Below, piece by piece: positions 1-6,151 of a DNA stretch of 6,991 bases (the first letter of the stretch is position 1; each line of letters opens with the position of its first letter). Location: positions 1-6,991 of the forward strand of contig JAOUMG010000096.1 of assembly GCA_029881635.1 (NCBI GenBank), given 5' to 3'. Position numbers and translations under genes: made by a program. Source of the DNA: Paracoccaceae bacterium. GTDB taxonomy: Bacteria > Pseudomonadota > Alphaproteobacteria > Rhodobacterales > Rhodobacteraceae. Under the pieces are notes generated by a model. The model was not told the origin of the DNA, did not search any database, and worked only from the letters and a program-made list of their open reading frames with translations.

Positions 1-16
1 GCCAGCGAATGGTGAA

Positions 17-937
17 TCAGGCAACAGCCGGGATGTCGGCGCGGTTGACACCGACACCGGGCAGATTGCGGCGCTGTTCGGGGCTGCACTCCGTAACACG
101 GTAGGCGTCAGGCCGGGCAAAAAGCGCGCGCAAGAGCCGGTTGGTCATCGCGTGACCCGCCCGGTTGCCGGTATAGCGGCCAAGGATCGGCGCGCCGGCC
201 AGCGACAGGTCGCCCAGGGCATCCAGCATCTTGTGGCGCACGGCCTCATCGGCCCGGCGCAAACCGCCAGGGTTCAGAATTCGGTCGCCTTCGACAACCA
301 CCGCATTGTCATAGGTACCACCAAGTGCCAGCCCGTTGGCGCGCATTTCATCCACGTCAGACTGGCGGCAGAAGGTCCGGCAATCGCTGAGCTCGCGCAC
401 AAAGGCCCCATTGGCCATCGACATCACCTTGCGTTGACGGCCAATGGCCGCATCGGTGAAATCGATCAGAAAATCGATTTCCAGCGCCTTGGCAGGCTCC
501 AGCCGCGCCACGGCCTCGCCTGCGCGAACCTCGACGGCCTCAAGGATTTCAAAGCAGCGCAGCGGCGCATTCAGTTCCCGCACGCCCTTGGCCATGATCC
601 CGGCAACGAATGGTGCCGCGGATCCATCAAGGATCGGCACTTCGGGTCCGTCAATCTCGATCAGAACGTTATGGATACCGCAGCCGACAAGGGCGGCCAT
701 GATATGTTCGATCGTCGAAACCGTGACACCGGCGGCATTTCCGATCACCGTACACAGCCGGGCAGATGTCACCGCATCCCAATGTGCCGGAATGACCGCA
801 TCGGTGCCGATGACATCGGTCCGGCGAAACCAGATTCCGTATTCGGCCGAAGCCGGGCGCAATACCATCCGCGCGGGCCTGCCCGAATGCAGCCCAACCC
901 CCGAAAAGGTCACTGATGATCTGAGTGTCGTCTGCAA
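17..937 (-). CDS. lpxC: LpxC, UDP-3-O-acyl-N-acetylglucosamine deacetylase (lipid A biosynthesis)
   Basis: This is the zinc-dependent deacetylase that removes the N-acetyl group from UDP-3-O-acyl-GlcNAc, the committed cytoplasmic step of lipid A synthesis. The 306 residues match the family length (E. coli has 305). The N-terminal motif FSGVGLHSG is at 11-19. The zinc and catalytic motif STIEHIMAAL holds E77 and H78. The second metal motif VRHKMLDALGDL holds H235 and D239. H262 in AGHAMTNRLL matches the E. coli catalytic His265. The start codon is TTG at 937-935: GGAG lies 6 bases upstream, and I find no in-frame ATG or GTG in the stretch I read upstream (to about position 1000). A GTG at residue 9 would cut off the first beta strand. 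The gene is separated from ftsZ by 235 bases and a terminator, so it probably has its own promoter. The stop is TGA. Function is near certain; the start is likely. Confidence 0.97.
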   Translation of the reverse strand: MQTTLRSSVTFSGVGLHSGRPARMVLRPASAEYGIWFRRTDVIGTDAVIPAHWDAVTSARLCTVIGNAAGVTVSTIEHIMAALVGCGIHNVLIEIDGPEVPILDGSAAPFVAGIMAKGVRELNAPLRCFEILEAVEVRAGEAVARLEPAKALEIDFLIDFTDAAIGRQRKVMSMANGAFVRELSDCRTFCRQSDVDEMRANGLALGGTYDNAVVVEGDRILNPGGLRRADEAVRHKMLDALGDLSLAGAPILGRYTGNRAGHAMTNRLLRALFARPDAYRVTECSPEQRRNLPGVGVNRADIPAVA

Positions 938-943
938 GATAGG

Positions 944-971
944 CTCCGATTTTGGCCCACATCTGATCGGA
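944..971 (-). promoter_or_regulatory. Possible hairpin covering the lpxC Shine-Dalgarno
   Basis: A perfect 6-base inverted repeat (on the coding strand TCCGAT, a 15-base loop, then ATCGGA) lies just upstream of the lpxC TTG start. The last three stem bases are also the first three of the GGAG ribosome binding site at 947-944. If the stem forms in the mRNA, it would partly hide the binding site. The repeat is seen directly; any regulatory role is inference, because a 6-base stem with a 15-base loop is marginal and can arise by chance. Confidence 0.3.
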
Positions 972-1005
972 TGCGTGGCGTTAACGATGAGGTAATGGCG
1001 ACAGC

Positions 1006-1097
1006 CCGATAGCTCAACTCACTCTTTGCAACCAAATGTAACATTGGGCGTGTATGTGGGCGGCTCTCTGCCACATGGCCTCCTATTGCCTCTTATA
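1006..1097 (-). promoter_or_regulatory. lpxC upstream region with weak promoter candidates
   Basis: Because a terminator ends the ftsZ transcript, a promoter for lpxC is expected between about 1104 and 938. Two weak sigma-70-like candidates can be seen on the minus strand. One is a TATAAG -10-like box at 1097-1092, without a good -35. The other is TTGGTT (1035-1030) and TATCGG (1011-1006), separated by 18 bases. Neither is convincing alone. The rest of this 235-base gap holds no gene that I can support apart from a doubtful 20-codon reading frame at 1076-1014. Confidence 0.2.
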
Positions 1098-1104
1098 CCT
1101 ATGA

Positions 1105-1138
1105 TAATAAAAGAGAAAGGGTCGGCGTGAACCGACCC
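1105..1138 (-). terminator. Rho-independent terminator of the dcw operon after ftsZ
   Basis: On the minus strand a perfect 7-base GC-rich stem (GGGTCGG at 1138-1132 and CCGACCC at 1125-1119) closes a 6-base loop TTCACG. It is followed at once by a T-rich tract, TTTCTCTTTTATTA. It begins 34 bases past the ftsZ stop. The plus strand has no T-tract after the stem, so the terminator acts in one direction, on ftsZ transcripts. Confidence 0.87.
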
Positions 1139-1172
1139 CCTCAAATAAATTGTGACCGTCTGAAAGGCGAAT

Positions 1173-2786
1173 TCAGTTCGCCTGACGACGCAAGAAGGCG
1201 GGGATCTCCACCCGTTCCTGCTCCGGATCCACCTCTGCGTCATCTTCAAAGGCTGCCGTTACCTGCGGCCTTTGACGCATTGCTGGCGCCACCCGCTCGG
1301 TCGGTTCGGCGCTGTGTCCCGTCATCCGGTTCAAGAGAGTGTTGATGCCAAAACGCGGCTTTTCCGCCAGACGCTGCTGCGGGGAACCGGCCTGCGGACG
1401 GGCCGCGGCGGCGGGCTGCTGACCTCCGCGCGCGGCGCCTTGACCGGGTGCGCGGTTGACGGCTGCCTGAAGGCGGGCCATCGCTTCGGGCGATGGTGTG
1501 CCGGGCGCGCGGGGGCGCGGGGCTACAAAGCTTGAGGCATCCTCTTCGACATTCAAGTTTTCGGCAGCAGCCGGTTGCGGACGGTAGGCGGGGGCCGGCA
1601 GATCATCCTCTGCGTCGCCATCGTCGAACAATGTGCGTTCGGCCACCGGCTCGGGCGCCGGGCGGCTTTCCTGCGGGGCGCGGGTAGAGGCAAAGCTGGG
1701 CGTTGCCGTCTCTTCCCGGGCGACAGGCGCAGGGGCGCGCTCCGGCTCGGCCACGACGGCGGCAGGCTGCAGCGGTTCGGCCATCCGGCGGCGCGGCGTC
1801 GGTACTTCGACCTGCGCCAGAACCGCATCGATGCCCGTGGCAACCACGGATACGCGCATCATGCCTTCCATCGCTTCGTCCAGCGTGGAGCCGACGATGA
1901 TATTGGCATCCGGGTCCACTTCTTCGCGGATACGGTTGGCGGCTTCGTCCAGTTCGAAAAGCGTCAGATCGGTACCACCGGTGATATTGATCAGCACACC
2001 TTTGGCCCCGCGCAGCGAAATCTCGTCCAGCAGCGGATTGGCAATGGCCTTTTCGGCGGCCTGAATGGCGCGGTCTTCGCCCGATGCCTCGCCCGTCCCC
2101 ATCATCGCCTTGCCCATTTCGTCCATCACGGCGCGAACATCGGCAAAGTCGAGGTTGATCAGGCCCGGACGGACCATCAGATCGGTCACACCCTTGACGC
2201 CCTGATAAAGCACGTCATCGGCCATGGCGAAGGCCTCGGTGAAGGTGGTCTTTTCATTGGCCAGACGGAAAAGGTTCTGGTTCGGGATGATGATCAGCGT
2301 ATCGACGACCTTCTGCAGCGCCTCAATGCCCTCATCGGCCTGACGCATCCGCTTGCCACCCTCGAACTGGAAGGGCTTGGTCACGACACCCACGGTCAGT
2401 ACACCCAGTTCGCGCGCGGCCTGCGCGATGATCGGCGCAGCGCCGGTTCCGGTGCCCCCACCCATACCGGCCGTGATGAAACACATATGCGCGCCCGCGA
2501 GGTGATCGACGATTTCCTCGATCGTCTCCTCGGCGGCGGCGGCACCGACGGAGGGGCGCGCACCGGCGCCCAGACCCTCGGTCACTTTCACACCCATCTG
2601 GATGCGGGCATTGGAATGGCTTTGCTGCAATGCCTGCGCGTCGGTATTCGCGACGACGAATTCGACACCCTCAAGCGCTTTTTCAATCATGTTATTGACG
2701 GCATTGCCGCCCGCACCACCTACGCCAAAAACCGTGATCCTAGGCTTCAGGTCTTCGCGCTCATTTATCATCAAATTCAAAGTCAT
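1173..2786 (-). CDS. ftsZ: FtsZ, tubulin-like GTPase of the division ring
   Basis: FtsZ polymerises with GTP under the inner membrane to form the cytokinetic ring. The 537-residue protein has a glycine-rich nucleotide loop [14 protein letters not shown] at 20-33, the tubulin signature GGGTGTG at 109-115, and the T7 synergy loop NLDFADVR at 211-218 with catalytic D213 and D216. The globular domains end near 325. An unusually long Pro/Ala-rich, charged linker of about 195 residues follows, then the C-terminal tail [12 protein letters not shown] (526-537) that binds FtsA and other partners. A long linker is typical of alphaproteobacteria; E. coli FtsZ has 383 residues. The ATG at 2786 is chosen because MTLNL is the usual N-terminus in this group, and GGCGG lies 6 bases upstream; a second ATG at residue 6 is less likely. 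The gene sits 169 bases after ftsA, with a possible own promoter, and ends at a strong terminator. Confidence 0.99.
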   Translation of the reverse strand: MTLNLMINEREDLKPRITVFGVGGAGGNAVNNMIEKALEGVEFVVANTDAQALQQSHSNARIQMGVKVTEGLGAGARPSVGAAAAEETIEEIVDHLAGAHMCFITAGMGGGTGTGAAPIIAQAARELGVLTVGVVTKPFQFEGGKRMRQADEGIEALQKVVDTLIIIPNQNLFRLANEKTTFTEAFAMADDVLYQGVKGVTDLMVRPGLINLDFADVRAVMDEMGKAMMGTGEASGEDRAIQAAEKAIANPLLDEISLRGAKGVLINITGGTDLTLFELDEAANRIREEVDPDANIIVGSTLDEAMEGMMRVSVVATGIDAVLAQVEVPTPRRRMAEPLQPAAVVAEPERAPAPVAREETATPSFASTRAPQESRPAPEPVAERTLFDDGDAEDDLPAPAYRPQPAAAENLNVEEDASSFVAPRPRAPGTPSPEAMARLQAAVNRAPGQGAARGGQQPAAAARPQAGSPQQRLAEKPRFGINTLLNRMTGHSAEPTERVAPAMRQRPQVTAAFEDDAEVDPEQERVEIPAFLRRQAN

Positions 2787-2842
2787 TGTGTTCCGCCTGT
2801 AATTAGTCCGACCCGAAGCGACCGGTTTTCCGCATTGGCCTG

Positions 2843-2871
2843 TTTTTACGTGTTATTTGACCCGAGGTCAC
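2843..2871 (-). promoter_or_regulatory. Candidate ftsZ promoter with an inverted repeat over the -35 box
   Basis: In the 169-base ftsA-ftsZ gap the minus strand carries GTGACC (2871-2866) and TAAAAA (2848-2843), separated by 17 bases. Each matches four of six bases of the sigma-70 consensus. A run of seven T lies directly upstream (2879-2873), which could act as an AT-rich upstream element. The perfect repeat TGACC-TCG-GGTCA (2870-2858) covers the -35 box and could be an operator. The predicted leader is about 50 bases. A weaker alternative is TTGAGG with TATCGA 18 bases away, nearer ftsA. Promoters in front of ftsZ are common in bacteria; this one is inferred from sequence only. Confidence 0.3.
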
Positions 2872-2955
2872 GAAAAAAACACCCTTTCAACACAAAATCT
2901 GGTGGCGTCTTGGCATCGATAAGCGGCATTTCGCCAACACCTCAACATATTGCGA

Positions 2956-4287
2956 TTACCAGTTGTCTTTAAACCATTTTGCGGCTCTGCGCAACGAACG
3001 TGCAGGGTACCTTTCGGCCGGAATCTCGAAATCCCACCACTCGTCCTGCGGGTGCGCGGCAAACAAACATAGGCCCACAGTTGAAGCAAAGGCAGCGCCC
3101 ATCGCTGCCTGAGGCAGTCCCTGAACCCGCAATGGCCGACCGAGTCGCACATTCTGCCCGAGGATTCGCGCCGCCAATCCGTCCAGTCCGGGGATCTGGC
3201 TGGCCCCGCCCGTCAGCACGATCTGCTGGCTTGGCAACTGGTCGAATCCGGCTGCATCGAGGATGCCGCGAACCTCTTCCAGAATCTCTTCGACACGCGG
3301 GCGCATGATGCCGATCAACTCGGTCCGGCTGACGCGTTTGCGGTCCTTTTCCCAGTCCCCGCAATTGGCCCCGATCTCGATCATTTCGCGGTCGTCCATG
3401 CCCGTGGCCATAACCCCGCCATAGAATGTCTTGATCCGCTCGGCGGTCGCCAGCGGCACCCGCAACCCTTTGGAAATATCCAGCGATACGTGATCGCCCC
3501 CCAGCCGCACCGCATCGGCAAATATCATGTGCTTCTTGATAAAGATCGAAATGCCGGTAGACCCGCCACCCATATCGATGCAGGCAGCACCCAGTTCCTG
3601 TTCATCCTCAACCAGGCTCGCAATACCCGCCGCATAGGCAGATGAGGCGATGCCCGCGATTTCCAGATCGCAGCGCTTGATGCAGTGAAGCAGCGTCTGC
3701 ACAGCGGCGGTATCAATTGTCAGCAGATGCATGTCCGCTGACAGACGGCTGCCGACATGGCCACGCGGATCGCCAAGCCCGGAACGGTGATCCAGCGCGA
3801 AATTGACCGGTTGGGCGTGCAGAACCTCGCGTCCCTCGCCGAAATCCGGCACTTCGCAGGCCGCCAGAACACGGGCGACATCCGGTTCACCCACCTGCCC
3901 TTCGGCCAGCTGAATCTCGCCAGCCAGGCCATAGCTGCGCGGCCGCGCGCCCGACAGGCAGGCAATCACATGGTCAACCCGCGTCTGGGCCATCTTCTGG
4001 GCGGCCTGAACGGCGGTACGAATGGCCCGCTCGGTTTCCTGCATCGCGTCGATTTCGCCAAAGCGCACCCCGCGCGACCGGGTTGTCGCCGCCCCGATCA
4101 CCCGGAACTGCGCCTGCCCGGCCAGCGATCCCAGACCGTCTTCGCGGTCTTCATCAAGGTTTTCGATACGCAGCACCAGACAGGCGATCTTGGATGTGCC
4201 CACGTCCAGCACCGCCACGACACCCCGTTGCATGGCCGCCTGCCGCATGTTCCGCATGGCCCGCTGCGATTGGTAAAGATCGGTCAT
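2956..4287 (-). CDS. ftsA: FtsA, actin-like membrane anchor of the FtsZ ring
   Basis: FtsA is an actin-fold ATPase that links FtsZ to the inner membrane and recruits later divisome proteins. The 443-residue protein shows the phosphate-1 motif VLDVGTSKIA (27-36), the phosphate-2 motif CIDMGGGSTGISIF (236-249) and the adenosine motif IVLTGGASQIPGL (356-368). The 1C (SHS2) domain specific to FtsA falls at roughly 95-185. The C-terminus (about 427-443, with SLRRAAKWFKDNW) is rich in Arg, Lys and Trp and fits the amphipathic membrane-targeting helix. The N-terminus has about 20 extra basic and polar residues before the first beta strand. The start ATG overlaps the ftsQ stop (ATGA), which points to translational coupling; a modest AAGG-type ribosome site lies upstream. 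The stop is TAA. Confidence 0.98.
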   Translation of the reverse strand: MTDLYQSQRAMRNMRQAAMQRGVVAVLDVGTSKIACLVLRIENLDEDREDGLGSLAGQAQFRVIGAATTRSRGVRFGEIDAMQETERAIRTAVQAAQKMAQTRVDHVIACLSGARPRSYGLAGEIQLAEGQVGEPDVARVLAACEVPDFGEGREVLHAQPVNFALDHRSGLGDPRGHVGSRLSADMHLLTIDTAAVQTLLHCIKRCDLEIAGIASSAYAAGIASLVEDEQELGAACIDMGGGSTGISIFIKKHMIFADAVRLGGDHVSLDISKGLRVPLATAERIKTFYGGVMATGMDDREMIEIGANCGDWEKDRKRVSRTELIGIMRPRVEEILEEVRGILDAAGFDQLPSQQIVLTGGASQIPGLDGLAARILGQNVRLGRPLRVQGLPQAAMGAAFASTVGLCLFAAHPQDEWWDFEIPAERYPARSLRRAAKWFKDNW

Positions 4288-5192
4288 TGGCTTGGCACCT
4301 TGGTTTGAAACCCGTTGAAATTTTCCAGTGCCGCGACGCGGCCGCCCAAAAGGCGGATGGTCGGGCGATGTTCGTTGCGCAGATCAATGGTGGCAATATC
4401 GCGCCCCAGCATATCCTCGGCCTGATCCAGCGCGATGATGCGCTCGATGGCGGAAACCGGGTCGGCCTCGGGCAGCATGATCCGCTGGTCGCGGTCCAGC
4501 ACGATATCCCAGCGCCTCTCGCCCATGCGCACCAGCCCGCGAACGCGGAAATGGATGGGACGGGCCGCATGAATTATCGCCAGCGCCTCGGCAACCATCG
4601 CATCCGCACCCTCCCCGGCAATCACCGGCAGGTCAGCGCGGGCCGACCGGTCCCGCAGATTGGCGACCCGGTGGCCGGTCTTGTCGAGCATCTGCAGGCC
4701 CGACGCGCTGCGCCACAGGATCACTGGCTGGCGTTCCTTGACTGTTACCTGAAGAATGCCGCCCGGCCGGATATGCAGCTCTGCATCGGCCACGGCATCG
4801 ATCTGTTCGATCGCCGCGCGCATCGCTTCCAGGTCCAGCGCAAAGGATGACGCCGGCAGCTCGACCGGCAACATGTCGCGGATCGCCCCCGCGACCGGAA
4901 CCGAGGCCCCGTCAATCGCCATCAGGCTCACCATGAATTCGGGCCGCTCTTCGATCTGCTTGCGCAGATCGGCCACGGTTTGGCCAATCGCCGCACGTCG
5001 GTCGCCATCCGCCAGATACCCAACAACCAAGCCTGCCACCAGCACCACGGGCAAGCCGATCCGCATCGCCGCGCGAAACATCGGCGTCAGCCACAGGCGT
5101 TCAGCCCGGTAGGCCAGCCGCGACGGCGCCGGATCGCGGAGCGGTGCCGGGCGGGAATAGTCGGAACGGGCAGGTGCTCTTAGCGGCTGCAT
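4284..5192 (-). CDS. ftsQ: FtsQ, bitopic divisome protein with POTRA domain
   Basis: FtsQ is a single-pass inner membrane protein that, with FtsB and FtsL, connects the FtsZ ring to septal wall synthesis. With the chosen start it has 302 residues. They comprise an Arg/Pro-rich cytoplasmic tail (1-44), one membrane segment (about 45-61, [17 protein letters not shown]), a periplasmic POTRA-type domain (about 85-155) and the FtsQ beta domain (about 156-283). Family-like stretches include [11 protein letters not shown] (151-161), [17 protein letters not shown] (226-242) and [13 protein letters not shown] (269-281). The reading frame is open to an ATG at 5219, nine codons upstream. The ATG at 5192 is preferred because GGAGG stands 7 bases before it. 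It overlaps the end of ddl by 13 bases, and its stop overlaps the ftsA start. FtsQ sequences diverge quickly, so the identification rests on architecture, these motifs and position. Confidence 0.95.
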   Translation of the reverse strand: MQPLRAPARSDYSRPAPLRDPAPSRLAYRAERLWLTPMFRAAMRIGLPVVLVAGLVVGYLADGDRRAAIGQTVADLRKQIEERPEFMVSLMAIDGASVPVAGAIRDMLPVELPASSFALDLEAMRAAIEQIDAVADAELHIRPGGILQVTVKERQPVILWRSASGLQMLDKTGHRVANLRDRSARADLPVIAGEGADAMVAEALAIIHAARPIHFRVRGLVRMGERRWDIVLDRDQRIMLPEADPVSAIERIIALDQAEDMLGRDIATIDLRNEHRPTIRLLGGRVAALENFNGFQTKVPSQ

Positions 5193-6103
5193 GAGGCATC
5201 CTCCACAATCCAGGCGCAAAGCGCCGGAAAGGACATGCCCTCGGCCGCCGCCTGTTCCGGCGAAAGCGAGGTCGGCGTCATCCCCGGCTGGGTATTGGTC
5301 TCCAGAATGACAAGCCCGGCGATGCCCCGGCTGTCATCCCAGCGAAAGTCCGACCGCGACAGGCCCCGGCAAGCCAAAGCGGCATGGGCGCGCAACGCAT
5401 AATCGCAGGCCGCATCGGCAATCTCGGCCGGGATATCGGCAGGGCAGCTATGGGTCGACCCGCCCGGCGCATATTTGGCATGGTAGTCGTACCAACCGGA
5501 CGTATGGATCTCAGTCACACCCAGGGCCCTGTCGCCCAGAACCGACACTGTCAGCTCGCGCCCCGGCACATATTCCTCGACCATCGCGATCTCGGGCATC
5601 TCCGCCCCCAGATGCGGCGGCGAATTGGCATCCTTTGCAACGATATAGACGCCGACGGACGAGCCTTCGGCATTGGGCTTCACCACATAGGGCGGCGGCA
5701 TGACGTGACGCGCCATGACCTCGGCCTTGGGGGCCAGCAGGCTCTCGACCACCGGCAGACCAACGCCGCGATAGATATCCTTGGCCCGCGTCTTGTCCAT
5801 CGACAAAGCCGAGGCCAGCACCCCCGAATGGGTATAGGGAATGGCCAGCCATTCCAGCATGCCCTGCACGCAGCCATCCTCGCCCCAGCGGCCATGGAGC
5901 GCGTTGAAACAGACATCAGGCTTGATCGCAGACAGACGCAACGCAAGATCGCGGCCCGCATCGACCTCGATCACGTCATAACCCGCCTCCCGCAGGGCGT
6001 TGGCGCATTCGCGCCCGCTCGACAGTGAAACCTCCCGCTCAGCGGAAAGGCCTCCCATCAGTACCGCCACTTTGGGGGCTGTCCTGCTCGACATACCCAC
6101 CAC
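5180..6103 (-). CDS. ddl: D-alanine--D-alanine ligase (DdlB type)
   Basis: This ATP-grasp ligase joins two D-alanines to make the dipeptide end of the peptidoglycan precursor in the cytoplasm. Its 307 residues match E. coli DdlB (306). Visible motifs are [14 protein letters not shown] (17-30, E22 matching E. coli E15), LHGRWGEDG (69-77), the loop EGSSVG (146-151, S148 matching S150), YDYHAKY (205-211, K210 and Y211 matching K215 and Y216), R250 and D252 in the metal and substrate site, and [10 protein letters not shown] (267-276, E268 and N270 binding Mg). The Tyr in AKY fits D-Ala-D-Ala rather than VanA-type D-Ala-D-Lac activity. The start is uncertain: GTG at 6103 has GAGG 5 bases upstream, but GTG at 6100 or ATG at 6094 (giving [11 protein letters not shown]) is possible. 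It lies 48 bases after murB and overlaps ftsQ by 13 bases. Confidence 0.97.
   Translation of the reverse strand: MVGMSSRTAPKVAVLMGGLSAEREVSLSSGRECANALREAGYDVIEVDAGRDLALRLSAIKPDVCFNALHGRWGEDGCVQGMLEWLAIPYTHSGVLASALSMDKTRAKDIYRGVGLPVVESLLAPKAEVMARHVMPPPYVVKPNAEGSSVGVYIVAKDANSPPHLGAEMPEIAMVEEYVPGRELTVSVLGDRALGVTEIHTSGWYDYHAKYAPGGSTHSCPADIPAEIADAACDYALRAHAALACRGLSRSDFRWDDSRGIAGLVILETNTQPGMTPTSLSPEQAAAEGMSFPALCAWIVEDASCSR
5200..5204 (-). promoter_or_regulatory. Strong ribosome binding site for ftsQ inside ddl
   Basis: GGAGG at 5204-5200 lies 7 bases before the ATG at 5192. It decides the ftsQ start against the upstream ATG at 5219. It is embedded in the last Val-Glu-Asp codons of ddl, so ribosomes finishing ddl end within a few bases of the ftsQ start, which favours coupled translation. 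Confidence 0.85.
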
Positions 6104-6114
6104 TGGTGCCTCAT

Positions 6115-6147
6115 CCGGGCCGTTATCGGCCCCTTGTTATTGCCCGG
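6115..6147 (-). promoter_or_regulatory. Alternative hairpins in the murB-ddl gap
   Basis: Two inverted repeats that exclude each other fill most of this 48-base gap. The inner one is a 6-base GC stem, GGGCCG and CGGCCC (6132-6127 and 6122-6117), with the four-base loop ATAA. The other pairs CCGGGC (6147-6142) with GCCCGG (6120-6115). The first hairpin ends 4 bases before the likely ddl ribosome site GAGG (6112-6109). No T-run follows, so this is not a terminator. It may adjust ddl translation or mRNA processing; that is inference. Confidence 0.35.
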
Positions 6148-6151
6148 CCTT

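Noticed and set aside
152..916. A 254-codon plus-strand frame opposite lpxC
   Set aside because: Composition is rich in His, Arg, Gln and Gly, as expected for the antisense of a GC-rich gene, and LpxC motifs cover the other strand throughout.
1019..1249. A 76-codon minus-strand frame running out of the ftsZ 3' end
   Set aside because: Most of it overlaps the ftsZ C-terminal tail codons in another frame and it then runs through the terminator; no sign of coding.
2873..2955. Possible terminator between ftsA and ftsZ (T7 run at 2879-2873 with short repeats upstream)
   Set aside because: The only stem near the T-run is 4 bases with an 18-base loop, and the TGGCG/CGCCA repeat further up is not next to the T-run, so no credible terminator stem exists.
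2787..2955. CtrA box or CcrM (GANTC) site controlling ftsZ
   Set aside because: No TTAA-N7-TTAA pair and no GANTC in the gap; the GANTC sites noticed elsewhere lie inside genes.
1575..2972. A 465-codon open frame on the plus strand opposite ftsZ
   Set aside because: It is a mirror of the ftsZ codon pattern in GC-rich DNA. It has no ribosome site I can see, resembles no known protein, and ftsZ on the other strand is unmistakable.
4083..4850. A 255-codon plus-strand frame across the ftsQ-ftsA junction
   Set aside because: Antisense shadow spanning two real genes; no domain, no promoter or ribosome site recognised.
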